Positions 27,560 through 37,636 of a stretch of 64,000 nt of DNA are shown here, piece by piece. A program made the translations under genes and the position numbers. The first letter of the stretch is position 1; each line of letters starts with the position of its first letter. This DNA is from Bacteroidota bacterium (GTDB lineage: Bacteria; Bacteroidota; Bacteroidia; AKYH767-A; 2013-40CM-41-45). The DNA lies in assembly GCA_016708785.1 (NCBI GenBank), contig JADJFC010000004.1:310001-374000 (forward strand), given 5' to 3'. The notes beneath the pieces were generated by a model. It worked only from the letters and a program-made list of their open reading frames with translations. It was not told where the DNA came from and ran no database searches.

Positions 27560-30013
27560 ATGATGAGAACAAGTTTCATAGTATTTTTCACTTTTTTTAT
27601 GATCACTTTGAAAGGATTCTCTGAAGTCGTCCCAAAAACATATGAAGCAATTCCTACCTCCACTGATATTAAAATTGATGGCAAGTTAAATGATGAAGCC
27701 TGGAAATCTGCTAATATCGCCGGTGATTTTATTCAGCTTGAGCCGGTAGAAGCTGCAGCGGTGACCCAAAGAACTGAGGTGAGAGTTTTATACGACAATA
27801 CCGCCATTTATGTATTTGCCCGTTTATATGATAATCGCCCCGATAGTATCCTCCATGAACTAGGAAACCGCGATGAAGGTCTTAATTTAAATGCCGATGG
27901 TTTTCGATTCGCTTTTGACCCGTATAATAAACGACAAAGTGGGTATGTCTTTATCGTAACAGCTTCCGGTGTTCAAACAGAATTGCTGGATGATGACCTG
28001 ACCTTTGATGCTGTTTGGCAAAGCAGTGTTCTGATTGATAATGAAGGCTGGACCGTTGAAATGAAAATCCCTTATTCTGCTATTCGCTTTCCTTCTGCTT
28101 CAGTCCAGACATGGGGATTACAATTTGCACGAAGCATCAGACGTAATCGCGAATACGATCAATGGACACTCACACCAAAAGAGGTTCAAAATCGACTGAT
28201 GTATTGGGGGACAATGACAGGGATTCACGATATCAAACCACCGGTTCGCTTAACTATGACTCCTTATTTTTCAGTCTATGCCGAACGTGCACCGAGGTTT
28301 GAAAACGGGGTTAAAGTAGGCAACGATAATTCTTTCAGTTATGCCGGTGGGGCTGATATTAAGTATGGAATTGATGAACGATTTACTTTAGACATGACCT
28401 TGCTCCCTGATTTCAGTCAGGTGCAAAGCGACAATAAGATCAAGAACATTTCAGCCTTTGAAACGATCTATGATGAGAACAGACCCTTTTTCGAAGAAGG
28501 CACCAATCTTTTTTCGAAAGGAAATTTATTCTATTCACGTCGAATCGGTGAAACACCAAGTTTGTTCTATGACGTTCCGTATTTGCTTGAAGAAGGTGAA
28601 ACCATCGATAAAAATCCGGATAAAGCAAAACTTTACAATTCAACAAAAATATCGGGAAGGACAGATAAAGGTCTGGGAATCGGCTTCTTAAATGCTGTTA
28701 CCGGAAATACTTATGCAACTGTAAATAAGACGGATGGAACTTCAAGAAAGATTCTAACCGAACCGTTGACGAACTTCAATATCTTCATTCTTGATCAGCA
28801 ATTCAAGTACAATCGTAATGTGTTTTTCATCAATTCCAATGTAACACGAGATGGAAAAGCAAGAGATGCGAATGTCTCTACCCTTCAAGGTTCGTATGAA
28901 AATAAGAAGAACACGTATCGAATCGTTGGAAGCGGAAGTTTCAGTCATGTGACGGAGTGGACTGAATCAAAGCAGCAAAAGGATGGCTACATGTATTATG
29001 TTTCCGTTGATAAGATCAAAGGCCGTTCACAATTTGGTGCATCAATTGAAACTGCAAATGAAAAATATGACAAGAACGATCTGGGTTATAATTTCTATCG
29101 TGATTATACATCAGTATATGCTTATTGGTCTTTGATCGCATTCAATCCTTTTTGGAAGTATTTCAGACAAGGAAACATTACACCGTACCTCTATCGTGCC
29201 GGAAGATTAAGTTCAGCAAATAAACTCACTGAATTGACAGCAGGATTTAATTTCTTTTTACTTGCGAATAACAATTGGTCAGCATATTGTGATTTTGGAA
29301 CGTCGTTAGAAGATGGTTGGGATTATTACGAACCACGTATTGAAGGTCGTTTCCAGAGAAGTCCGAAAAGTGGCTTTGGTTCAGTCAACTTTACAACTAA
29401 TTACAACAAAAGACTGGCATTTGATTTTGGCGGACGATTTACTGTCATCAAATAATGGGATTACTCAACAGAAGGATTTTATATCAATCCGATCTTCCGT
29501 GTGAATGACAAGTTTTCGTTGAAGCTTGAAAACTATGTAGACTTCTATTCAAAGAGCCGTGGATTTATCGATTACAATTCAGCCGATGACCTTATTCTAT
29601 ATGGCGGAAGAGCAATCACTACGATCACAAATACACTAACCGGCAGATACCTTTTCAAAAATGACATGTCACTTTCACTGTCAGGCCGTTATTATTGGTC
29701 GGAAGGTTTTTATTCTCAATTGTATCAATTACTTGATAATGGAGAATTGGAAGCCATGAATTTTACTGATCTTTCTGCCTACAATTTTAACAGCAATTAC
29801 TTCACGATCGATCTGGTCTATAACTGGCGCTTTGCTCCGGGAAGTTCATTTATCGCTACGTTTAAGAATATCACTTTGACAGACGATAACAATACCGATT
29901 TCAGTTATCTGGAGAACTTCAATCACACCCTTTCAGCACCTCAGACCAATTCTATTTCATTGAAGTTTTTGTATTATTTGGATTATCAGTACTTCGTGAA
30001 GAAAAAGGCGTAG
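27560..30013 (+). CDS. DUF5916 outer-membrane beta-barrel protein with CBM9-like domain; interrupted by an in-frame stop
   Basis: Signal peptide (to about residue 22), then a carbohydrate-binding-9-like domain (KIDGKLNDEAWKSANIAGDF, VRVLYDNTAIYVFARLYD, about 30-240), then a DUF5916 barrel of alternating strands to the C-terminus. A TAA at 29453-29455 interrupts the gene in frame. The same frame continues with WDYSTEGFYINPIFRVNDKFSLKLE and ends at 30013 with strands ending in FLYYLDYQYFVKKKA. This is a single substitution (for example CAA to TAA), not a homopolymer indel. Full length would be 817 residues. Without the last 186 residues the barrel is likely defective. Confidence 0.85.
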
Positions 30014-30043
30014 CCGGAACTTTTTTTTGGGCTGCGACCCACT

Positions 30044-30394
30044 ACTGTTCGATAAAACTAATTTCAAAGGCCAGTAAATGCTTGCCGCAAGTTTTTGATT
30101 TCAATTTTTCTTTTTTTGTTTGCCCAAAATCCCGATAGCTATCGGGAGAAACAAAAAAAGGGCCCAACGCGCACCAAATCATTTGAAACTTCGATTATTC
30201 GACACAACCTTGATCAACTTTTCAAATGATTTCCCCATTGGGGTTGACTCCCCACACAATAACTGTTCTATCTTTGATTAAGAAAAATGTGTGTCAAGAA
30301 ATTGTGGGGGCCTGTTATGAATTTATTCTGCGAACAGATGATTTAAGTTATAATTTAAAGCTTAATTTACACAGTTTGATTTTTATCGGACAGT
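30044..30394. mobile_element. MITE-like repeat, copy 1
   Basis: A 351-bp noncoding element. Its ends are 14-bp inverted repeats of ACTGTCCGATAAAA (left arm has one mismatch, 30044-30057; right arm 30381-30394). It closely matches the segment at 49298-49661. Inside are a 16-bp palindrome CCCGATAGCTATCGGG (30131-30146) flanked by T- and A-rich arms, and an inverted repeat AAATCATTTGAAA / TTTCAAATGATTT (30176-30188, 30220-30232). No transposase gene is present, so it is a non-autonomous element if mobile. Confidence 0.75.
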
Positions 30395-30706
30395 GATCGC
30401 TGATACCTTTTCGGTTTTAAGCATGAATGCCTGTTTCAAAGAAAACAAAATTCGATTTTAATCAGATAATATGAACTTCAATCGTACACAAATACACAAT
30501 AAACCACTTTATCAAAGTCAACTAAAAAATGTACAATATCAATACTCACAAAGCAATCTTAAACATTAAACCTTGAACAAATACCGTGTCCAATTTCCAA
30601 TCAGTAAAATCTAGCTCTAAAAATTGAAAAATAGTCCACTTCTAGAAAAGTAATCCCTATCTTCGCGACGATAAAAAAATTTTAACATTCAAATGGACGA
30701 TCATCC
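30395..30706. other. Intergenic region upstream of mgtE
   Basis: 312 bp, AT-rich, between the repeat element and mgtE. I see no clear gene, riboswitch or strong hairpin. A TATCTTCG box at 30659-30666 is a possible promoter element but has no well-spaced partner. Confidence 0.35.
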
Positions 30707-32086
30707 ATGGTTACCGCTGAAGAAAAAGAATTGCTGGCTGAAAGGCTGGTTTCTGGCAATTTATATAAGCTAAAGCATTTAAGTGCCATGGTTCAGCCTG
30801 AGGAATTGGCTGAACTGATCAATGATTCCAAAGAAATTGACCTTCGTAAAATTTTTCAAGTCCTGGATGCCGAAAAGGCCATTAAGACTTTTGAGAATCT
30901 GGACTACGACAAGCAAATGGAGTTGCTTGGCTCCTACACTGTCGAGCAGCTTTCAGCTACGCTAAATCAGATTTCTCCCGATGATCGTACTGCCCTCTTC
31001 GAGAAACTGCCGGAAGATACACTGCAACGTTATCTGACGCTTCTTACTGACGAGGAAAGAAAGACTACTAAGGAACTTTTATTATATCCTGAAGACAGTA
31101 TTGGTCGGTTGATGACACCGGATTTTATTTCGGTGAAGGAAGACTGGACTGTTCAGCAAGTTCTTGACTATATCCGCAAAAATGGCCGTGACAGCGAAAC
31201 GATCAGTAATATTTATGTGACGGATTCGAAAGGTTTCCTTATCGACGATATAAAGGTCCGTGATTTCCTTCTTGCTCCTATTGACAAGAAAGTGAGTGAT
31301 CTGATGGACCGTCAGTTTGTGAATCTGAATGCACGGGATGACCAGGAGGTTGCCATCGATATCTTTAAGCAGACAAACAGAATGGCTTTGCCGGTTACGG
31401 ATTTCAATGGTTTATTGATCGGTATCATTACGATCGATGACGTTGTAGATGTCATCGAAGAAGAGGACACAGAAGATATCCAGAAATTCGGAGGTACAGA
31501 AGCCCTCGACGAACCCTATCTGAAAATAGCTCTTCCACAAATGATCCGCAAAAGAGCCGGCTGGTTAGTTGTTCTCTTCTTTGGAGAAATGCTTACTGCA
31601 AGTGCTATGGGCTTTTTCAATGATGAACTCAATAAAGCGGTTGTCCTTACACTCTTTGTGCCTTTGATCATTTCCAGCGGTGGTAATAGCGGCTCGCAGG
31701 CTGCAACACTGATCATTCGTGCCATGGCGCTGGGTGAAGTGACTTGGCTCAACTGGTGGCAAGTAATCCGTCGAGAGGTGCTTTCTGGATTAGCACTTGG
31801 TTCAATCTTAGCTGTGATCGGTTTCCTGCGTATTTCAATCTGGTCAACCTTCACAGACATTTACGGTCCGCATTGGTTCTTGATCGGACTTACCGTTTCA
31901 TTTACACTTATCGGAGTTGTTTTATGGGGAACCTTAGCAGGCTCTATGATTCCAATGCTTCTTAAAAAATTGGGGAAAGATCCTGCGGTATCTTCCGCGC
32001 CTTTCATTGCTACGCTTGTCGATGTAACGGGGTTGATACTTTATTTTTCGTTGGCGTATTTGATTTTGAAGGGGACGTTGCTTTAA
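30707..32086 (+). CDS. mgtE: Magnesium transporter MgtE
   Basis: 459 residues. The N-terminal MgtE_N superhelical domain (about 1-130, repeated LDYDKQMELLG... FEKLPEDTL), two CBS domains (about 135-260, MTPDFISVKEDWTV and LPVTDFNGLLIGIITIDDVVDVIEEEDTEDI) and five membrane helices (about 285-455) are in the family order. The pore segment PLIISSGGNSGSQAATLIIRAMALGEV is conserved. MgtE is a Mg2+ channel gated by the CBS/N domains sensing cytosolic Mg2+. A strong hairpin terminator follows the stop. Confidence 0.94.
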   Translation: MVTAEEKELLAERLVSGNLYKLKHLSAMVQPEELAELINDSKEIDLRKIFQVLDAEKAIKTFENLDYDKQMELLGSYTVEQLSATLNQISPDDRTALFEKLPEDTLQRYLTLLTDEERKTTKELLLYPEDSIGRLMTPDFISVKEDWTVQQVLDYIRKNGRDSETISNIYVTDSKGFLIDDIKVRDFLLAPIDKKVSDLMDRQFVNLNARDDQEVAIDIFKQTNRMALPVTDFNGLLIGIITIDDVVDVIEEEDTEDIQKFGGTEALDEPYLKIALPQMIRKRAGWLVVLFFGEMLTASAMGFFNDELNKAVVLTLFVPLIISSGGNSGSQAATLIIRAMALGEVTWLNWWQVIRREVLSGLALGSILAVIGFLRISIWSTFTDIYGPHWFLIGLTVSFTLIGVVLWGTLAGSMIPMLLKKLGKDPAVSSAPFIATLVDVTGLILYFSLAYLILKGTLL

Positions 32087-32442
32087 GTTCAAGGTTCCTC
32101 ATAGGGGCAAGCAAAGATTGAGAAAATAAACACATCACAGTAATTTTACCACAGAGTTCATAAAGAAAGAAAGGGAGAAAAAGGAGTAGCTCTTATTTCT
32201 CCCTTTTTTCTTTTTTTTCTCCGTGTTAAAAATATGCAAGCACATTCGAATTTCTAATCTCTAATTAATTTTCTTGAAATAATTTTCATCCGAGTGGCTG
32301 AAAATATAATAGAATTAAAAATATAGATGTTAAAATTAATTATTAAAACGTAAAACTATTATTTGAATGTCAGTTCAAAATTCAACCTATCAAAACGCTT
32401 TACTACAAAAGCCAACTTAAAAATTTGTCCCGATGGGATGAA
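32087..32442. other. Intergenic region after mgtE
   Basis: 356 bp. It holds the mgtE terminator hairpin (32170-32206) and a short heptamer block AATTTCT AATCTCT AATTAAT (32249-32269). No other gene or site was seen. Confidence 0.5.
32170..32206 (+). terminator. Intrinsic terminator of mgtE
   Basis: An 11-bp outer stem (AAAGGGAGAAA / TTTCTCCCTTT) continues into an inner stem of about 5 bp with a 3-nt loop, followed by a T-rich tail (TTTCTTTTTTTT). It lies 83 bp after the mgtE stop. Confidence 0.85.
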
Positions 32443-33210
32443 TTATTTCAAAACCACCCCATTCACCTCCAACTTCACCTCCGACATCATCGGATCATTG
32501 AGAAATACATTGACGATGCGATTGTCTTTACCGTCTTTACCGAAGGAGTCGAATTCAATATGAATGATGCCTGATTCACCGGGAGCGATTTCGGATTTGG
32601 TGGTTGATGGTTTTATACATCCGCACGTTGTTTTTACTTTGCGAATGATCAATGGTTTTACGCCGTCGTTGTAGATTAAAAAATCGTGATTTGCTTTTTC
32701 ACCGGCTTGAATGTTTCCGTACGAATATATGGTCTCCGGAATTCTTGCTTTCGGCGTTAAAGTATCTGTCAAATCAAAATACTCGTGAATGGTGGCTGTT
32801 ACATTGATGCTTTTTTGTGGCTGGTCGACATCATCGGAATTAATGAGGATTCTGTCGAGAATAAATCCGTACTCATCACGCTTCGAAAAATCATAGGCTA
32901 TCAAGATCCAACCTGTAGCATCAGGCGGCAACTTTGTTGTGCTAAATGTGCCACTCGAAAAATTGTTCTTACTCTGAGCAAACAACTTGATCGTGCTCTT
33001 GCCACTGTTCATGATCCTGATCGTATCCTGCTTCTTTTCATTGTTTGCCACTTTCCCAAAGCCCAATGTAGATTGCGAAAATCTGAGGTTGCCAATTTTT
33101 TTGGAGTACTGGTCATTTAGCGTGGGTTGTGCTGCTATTGTTTGTGCTTCAATTTTTGTGAAGACACACGAAGCAAGGATGAAGCAAAGGGCAAATTTTA
33201 GTTTGATCAT
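32443..33210 (-). CDS. DUF1573 domain-containing secreted protein
   Basis: 255 residues. Signal peptide to about residue 22 (TKIEAQ), then two DUF1573-type immunoglobulin-like repeats: the first is FSQSTLGFGKVANNEKKQDTIR with a weak core, and the second carries the typical end LIIRKVKTTCGCIKPSTTKSEIAPGESGIIHIEFDSF (Cys-Gly-Cys hallmark at about 195) and NRIVNVFLND. DUF1573 proteins are numerous and surface- or periplasm-bound in Bacteroidota; role unknown. The start overlaps the mpl stop by 4 bp, so it is coupled to mpl. Confidence 0.85.
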   Translation of the reverse strand: MIKLKFALCFILASCVFTKIEAQTIAAQPTLNDQYSKKIGNLRFSQSTLGFGKVANNEKKQDTIRIMNSGKSTIKLFAQSKNNFSSGTFSTTKLPPDATGWILIAYDFSKRDEYGFILDRILINSDDVDQPQKSINVTATIHEYFDLTDTLTPKARIPETIYSYGNIQAGEKANHDFLIYNDGVKPLIIRKVKTTCGCIKPSTTKSEIAPGESGIIHIEFDSFGKDGKDNRIVNVFLNDPMMSEVKLEVNGVVLK

Positions 33211-34589
33211 AAATGTACTCCCTGATTGGATTCAATTAGTGTTGACGTTAAATTTTCAAGACTCATTCCATCAAATGTTCCGGAACTCATCATCAGAAAA
33301 ACCCGTTTGCCTTTTGTGTGAGCAAGCAGATCTTTCTGCAAGATAGCAGAATCTGTGTAAACTTTTATATCCTCATTTGAAAATGCTTTTTTTACCATTT
33401 CAGGGGTAATTTCCTTGAGTTTTTTATGGGCTATTGTATGCGGATTAAAATACACAATCTTTTCATCGGCATCGTCCATACTTCCTGCATATTGCGCAAG
33501 AAAATCTTCATTCAGTGAGCTGAACGTATGCAATTCCATGCAGGCAATTAATTTTCTATCGGGGAATTGAGATCTTACAGCAATCGTTGTTGCTTTCAAT
33601 TTTGATGGCGAATGTGCGAAGTCTTTGTAGACTGCTACACTCTCATTTCTCCCAAGCAATTCCAGTCTGCGTGCTGCTCCTGTGAAAGTACTGATCGCTT
33701 TGTAAAAAGTTGAAGCATCCACTCCAATTTGTTCACAGACGTTTCTTGCGCCTTCGAGATTCTGCAGATTATGTTCACCGAAAACTGCCAATGCGACCTT
33801 ACCTTCCTTCGTATGCAAATAAGTAATACCATTTACGATCTCATTTTCGGGAATGGAATACGGAATGCGTTTGGCCTTTACAGAATCCGATTCAGCGACG
33901 AGTTTCACTTCGGCATCATTCTGACAATAGATCAATTTACCCGTAGCAGGAATCTGATTTGCAAAGATTCTGAATTGCTCAACGTACATATCGTAGGTTG
34001 GAAATACATTGATGTGATCCCAGGCAATACCGCTTATCAATGCAATCTCTGCATGATACAAATGAAACTTCGGTCTACGATCGACAGGCGATGACAAATA
34101 TTCATCGCCTTCGAGAATGATCAATGGTGCATTGCTCAGTCGAACCATGGTGTCAAATCCTTCGAGCTTCGCTCCTACCATGTAATCGAAATCACGGCCC
34201 AGAGTTTTCAAAACGTGAAGGATCATGGCAGTGATAGTAGTCTTACCATGCGATCCGCCGATAACTACTCTTGTTTTGTCTTTCGAATGCTCGTACAAAT
34301 ACTCCGGATAAGAATAAACAGGCATTCCGATCTCCTGTGCTTTTAACAACTCAGGATTATCAGCTCTGGCATGCATTCCCAGAATGACGCCATCCAGTTC
34401 TTTAGTGATCTTTTCCGGAAACCAACCGATCTGTGGAGGCAAGATTCCTGCATTCGCAAGCCTTGTCTTAGAAGGCTCGTTGATCTCATCATCGGAACCG
34501 CTAACATTAAAACCTTTCTGATGTAAAGCCAGCGCAAGATTGTGCATAGCTGCACCGCCTATGGCTATGAAATGGATACGTTTTGACAT
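33207..34589 (-). CDS. mpl: UDP-N-acetylmuramate:tripeptide ligase Mpl
   Basis: 460 residues with the three Mur-ligase domains. The N-terminal Rossmann-like part starts KRIHFIAIGGAAMHNLALAL, the ATP-binding loop is VVIGGSHGKTTITA (about residue 108), and the C-terminal domain has YKDFAHSPSKLKATTIAV. Mpl attaches recycled murein tripeptide (L-Ala-gamma-D-Glu-meso-Dap) to UDP-MurNAc in peptidoglycan recycling. The HARADNPELLKAQEIGMPVYSYPEYLYE stretch is typical of Mpl and separates it from MurC. Cytoplasmic. The downstream DUF1573 gene overlaps it. Confidence 0.93.
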   Translation of the reverse strand: MSKRIHFIAIGGAAMHNLALALHQKGFNVSGSDDEINEPSKTRLANAGILPPQIGWFPEKITKELDGVILGMHARADNPELLKAQEIGMPVYSYPEYLYEHSKDKTRVVIGGSHGKTTITAMILHVLKTLGRDFDYMVGAKLEGFDTMVRLSNAPLIILEGDEYLSSPVDRRPKFHLYHAEIALISGIAWDHINVFPTYDMYVEQFRIFANQIPATGKLIYCQNDAEVKLVAESDSVKAKRIPYSIPENEIVNGITYLHTKEGKVALAVFGEHNLQNLEGARNVCEQIGVDASTFYKAISTFTGAARRLELLGRNESVAVYKDFAHSPSKLKATTIAVRSQFPDRKLIACMELHTFSSLNEDFLAQYAGSMDDADEKIVYFNPHTIAHKKLKEITPEMVKKAFSNEDIKVYTDSAILQKDLLAHTKGKRVFLMMSSGTFDGMSLENLTSTLIESNQGVHL

Positions 34590-34932
34590 TTGACTAAGTT
34601 AGGGGATTCTTTATTCGGTGTTTGGCGAGGGGGTGGGGTTATTTAAACATGGTTACTAACATCACGGCAAAGTCAAAAGTGTCAAAGGTGAGTTTTTTTG
34701 TCGATAACACAGAGAGAACACAAAGAAAGCGTTTATACGACAGATTTTAACACAAAGAACATCTGCGGTTTTTCTGCGAGTTCAGCGTAATCTGCGGGAG
34801 ATTTTTTTTAAAACACTAATCAAAAGACATGGGAAATATTTTTTTGAATAATAAAGTGCACCCTAAGCATCAGCCCAATCCGAAATCCACAATCCGAAAT
34901 TATTTTTACTTTTACAACTCCAAAGAACCAAT
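34590..34932. other. Intergenic region between mpl and an MBL-fold gene
   Basis: 343 bp between divergent genes. It holds direct repeats of TCTGCG (34762, 34773, 34791) and a 3-unit heptamer block CAATCCG AAATCCA CAATCCG (34876-34896), 36 bp before the plus-strand start. No gene was seen. Confidence 0.5.
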
Positions 34933-35772
34933 ATGAACCTATATACAATCGACACCGGCTTTTTCAAACTCGACGGCGGAGCCATGTTTGGCGTGGTGCC
35001 GAAATCAATGTGGAAGAAATTGAATCCGCCTGATGATAACAATATGTGCAACTGGGCAATGCGTTGTCTGCTCGTTGAAGATGGCGACAGATTGATCCTG
35101 ATCGATAATGGAATTGGCAATAAACAAGACGATAAATTCTTCGGCTACTATTTTTTAAATGGCGATGATACGCTTTCCAAATCGTTGGCGAAGCATGGTT
35201 TTCATGAAGATGATATTACCGACATGTTTCTGACGCATTTACACTTTGATCATTGCGGAGGTAGTATCAAATGGAATTCAGCAAAAGACAGATTGGAACC
35301 GGTTTTTAAGAATGCAACATATTGGAGCAATGCAAAGCACTGGGAATGGGCTACGAAACCGAATGCCCGCGAAAAGGCGAGTTTTTTGAAAGATAACATT
35401 ATGCCGATTCAGGAATCAGGACAATTAAAATTCATCAAAGACGGTGATAACCTGACAAGTGATTTTAAAGTCAGAACGGTAAGTGGACATACGGAGTCAA
35501 TGATGCTTCCAATCATCAATTACAAAGGCAAAAAGATAGCATATTGCGCCGATCTTATTCCCTCGGCCGGACATACTCCTATTCCGTATGTGATGGCTTA
35601 TGATACACGTCCATTGTTGTCACTGCAAGAGAAAACTGATTTCCTGAATGATGCTGTGAAAGAAAATTATGTACTTTTTTTTGAGCATGATCCGGTGAAT
35701 GAATGTGGGATCATGGAGTCAACGGAACGTGGACCGAAGCTGAAGGAGACGGTTTCTTTGGCGAGTATTTAA
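34933..35772 (+). CDS. MBL-fold metallo-hydrolase (lactonase-like)
   Basis: 279 residues. The HxHxDH motif is seen as THLHFDHCGG (about residue 97). The N-terminus (NLYTIDTGFFKLDGGAMFGVVPKS), VRTVSGHTESMM with a further His, YCADLIPSAGHTP with the bridging Asp, and VLFFEHDPVNE complete the two-metal site. The order resembles the quorum-quenching lactonase/PQQB-like branch, but such enzymes have varied substrates, so no substrate is given. The last about 60 bp overlap on the opposite strand the end of the comEC gene. Confidence 0.85.
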   Translation: MNLYTIDTGFFKLDGGAMFGVVPKSMWKKLNPPDDNNMCNWAMRCLLVEDGDRLILIDNGIGNKQDDKFFGYYFLNGDDTLSKSLAKHGFHEDDITDMFLTHLHFDHCGGSIKWNSAKDRLEPVFKNATYWSNAKHWEWATKPNAREKASFLKDNIMPIQESGQLKFIKDGDNLTSDFKVRTVSGHTESMMLPIINYKGKKIAYCADLIPSAGHTPIPYVMAYDTRPLLSLQEKTDFLNDAVKENYVLFFEHDPVNECGIMESTERGPKLKETVSLASI

Positions 35773-37636
35773 CTCTTTGATGGATTAATGTATCGATTAT
35801 TGGAAATGTAATTGTTCCAGCGACAAGATATTTCCCATAGACCAAATTTGCTCTGTCGTTTAAATCAAATTCTATTCTTTCGCTCTTGTTGAGTTTGTAA
35901 AAGGCATGCATGTCGTCTGAGAGTTTTCTTGCTTTCATGGAATCCTGTGAATAATAGTAGAGATAGGTTTGTCGCCCGGAGATGATCTCATAGACCGGTA
36001 ATTTTTTTGTTGAATAAACAACGGCTTCTTTACGTCGATTATTTTCAAATGCAGTCATTGATTTTAAAGCAACAAAAATCAATGTAAAAACGATTGCATA
36101 TCTTAATCGCAAAACAGATTTTTCCAGAAAGTAGAAAATGAGAAAAAAGATGATAAGATCAAGTAAAACCATTTCATAAAAACTCAGATAAAGATCTTCT
36201 GAAACTGCGAATGGAAGTTGTTTGATCTGCAATGCAAGATAGTTCAGGAACATCACCAATTTATTCATACAATAGCCTGCTTTCAGCAAGAGCCAATCAA
36301 TGGGCGATATGAAAAAGATAGCCAGTCCGCCGAAGATGGCTACTGTCGAAATTGGAATGATAATGAGATTGGCGGGAATGAAATAATTAGGAAACTGATG
36401 AAAATAATAGAGACTGATTGGAAAAGTCGCCAATTGAGCAGCGATAGAAACTGCTATCAGTGACCATAAACTCGATTTGAACTTATTCCTGAAATAAAAC
36501 CAACGAGAGATTGGCGGATAAATAAAAGCGATTCCGGCTACAGCAAAATAGCTCAGTTGAAATCCAGGCTCGAATAACAGCAATGGATCGAATGTCACAC
36601 AAATAACCAATATGGAAGCAGCAAGCGTATTGTATATGTTGGAATTTCGGTTCATTGATTTACCGAGGAGAATGAATGAAAACATCATAGCAGAACGTAT
36701 TACAGAAGGCGACATTCCGGTGAGGATGGCATAGAACCAAATGATGAGGATCATTGCAAGCAATCGAACCAGCCACCAGCCTTTTTTATTCTCCAGCTTC
36801 TTGAACAGAAATGCCAAGGCTGTGAAGACAATTCCGACATGCATACCACTAACCGATAAAATATGCAATGTCCCTGAAGCCGAAAATGCAGTCATGATTT
36901 CCTTGTTGATTTCATCGTCGTATCCCAAGACAAGCGCAGACAAAACAGCGTATTCTTGTCCGTGAATGCCGGCGCGATGAAAACTTTCCAGCAAATGATC
37001 TCTGAGCTTTTTACTTTCATTTAAGATTGAAAAATCTTCATTGGCCTGAAGAACTTTCCAATTATTTTTCATCATTCGACATTGATACTTGATTCGTTTT
37101 ATGGAGGCGTATTGTTTGAAATTAAATTGACCGGGATTTGTTGGACCTTCAATTTCTTTTAACTGATTTGGCAATAAAAGTAAGTCTCCGACATTTACAA
37201 TGTTTGTTGAAGAGTCGGTGTAATAAAAGTATGCTTTGAAATTTGCCGGCTTCCACTCTATAGAATCGCTGTACGACTGAACCATTATTTCTGTTCGGTG
37301 CATTTTTCCTACCAATGAAGGAATAGAAATAACTTTAGCAATAATGAATTTGCTTTTATCTGTAAAGCCATTTTCTCTGGCATTTGAAAGCGAGCGTAAA
37401 TTATTTGACAACCATCCAACTGACAAAAAAGCAATCAGTAACAATACAGGATTTACAAATCGAAATTTATATTGGTTCTTGTATTGGGTTTTTATCCAGA
37501 TCAGAAAAAGTACTAAATCGATTATCAGGAGAGGGATAAAAAAATGCTGCGTGCCTATACCGGTGAATGATAAAACTACTCCAGTTATGAATGCGGGAAG
37601 GATTCGGATAAAGGGTGCAGAGCTGAAAATGTTCAT
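35711..37636 (-). CDS. ComEC/Rec2 family competence protein
   Basis: 641 residues, polytopic. An N-terminal DUF4131-like domain with an OB-like soluble part (about 55-190) is followed by the Competence domain with SGTLHILSVSGMHVGIVFTALAF, GMSPSVIRSAMMFSFILLGK and FEPGFQLSYFAVAGIAFIYP. ComEC forms the channel that carries single-stranded DNA into the cell during natural transformation. The C-terminal MBL hydrolase domain of B. subtilis ComEC is absent; only a short beta-rich tail is present, as commonly seen in this phylum. The end overlaps a convergent gene by 62 bp, which may be a late-stop effect. Confidence 0.88.
   Translation of the reverse strand: MNIFSSAPFIRILPAFITGVVLSFTGIGTQHFFIPLLIIDLVLFLIWIKTQYKNQYKFRFVNPVLLLIAFLSVGWLSNNLRSLSNARENGFTDKSKFIIAKVISIPSLVGKMHRTEIMVQSYSDSIEWKPANFKAYFYYTDSSTNIVNVGDLLLLPNQLKEIEGPTNPGQFNFKQYASIKRIKYQCRMMKNNWKVLQANEDFSILNESKKLRDHLLESFHRAGIHGQEYAVLSALVLGYDDEINKEIMTAFSASGTLHILSVSGMHVGIVFTALAFLFKKLENKKGWWLVRLLAMILIIWFYAILTGMSPSVIRSAMMFSFILLGKSMNRNSNIYNTLAASILVICVTFDPLLLFEPGFQLSYFAVAGIAFIYPPISRWFYFRNKFKSSLWSLIAVSIAAQLATFPISLYYFHQFPNYFIPANLIIIPISTVAIFGGLAIFFISPIDWLLLKAGYCMNKLVMFLNYLALQIKQLPFAVSEDLYLSFYEMVLLDLIIFFLIFYFLEKSVLRLRYAIVFTLIFVALKSMTAFENNRRKEAVVYSTKKLPVYEIISGRQTYLYYYSQDSMKARKLSDDMHAFYKLNKSERIEFDLNDRANLVYGKYLVAGTITFPIIDTLIHQRVKYSPKKPSPSASVHVPLTP

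Noticed and set aside
27560..30013. A frameshift in the DUF5916 gene.
   Set aside because: The frame is the same on both sides of the TAA, so it is a substitution, not an indel.
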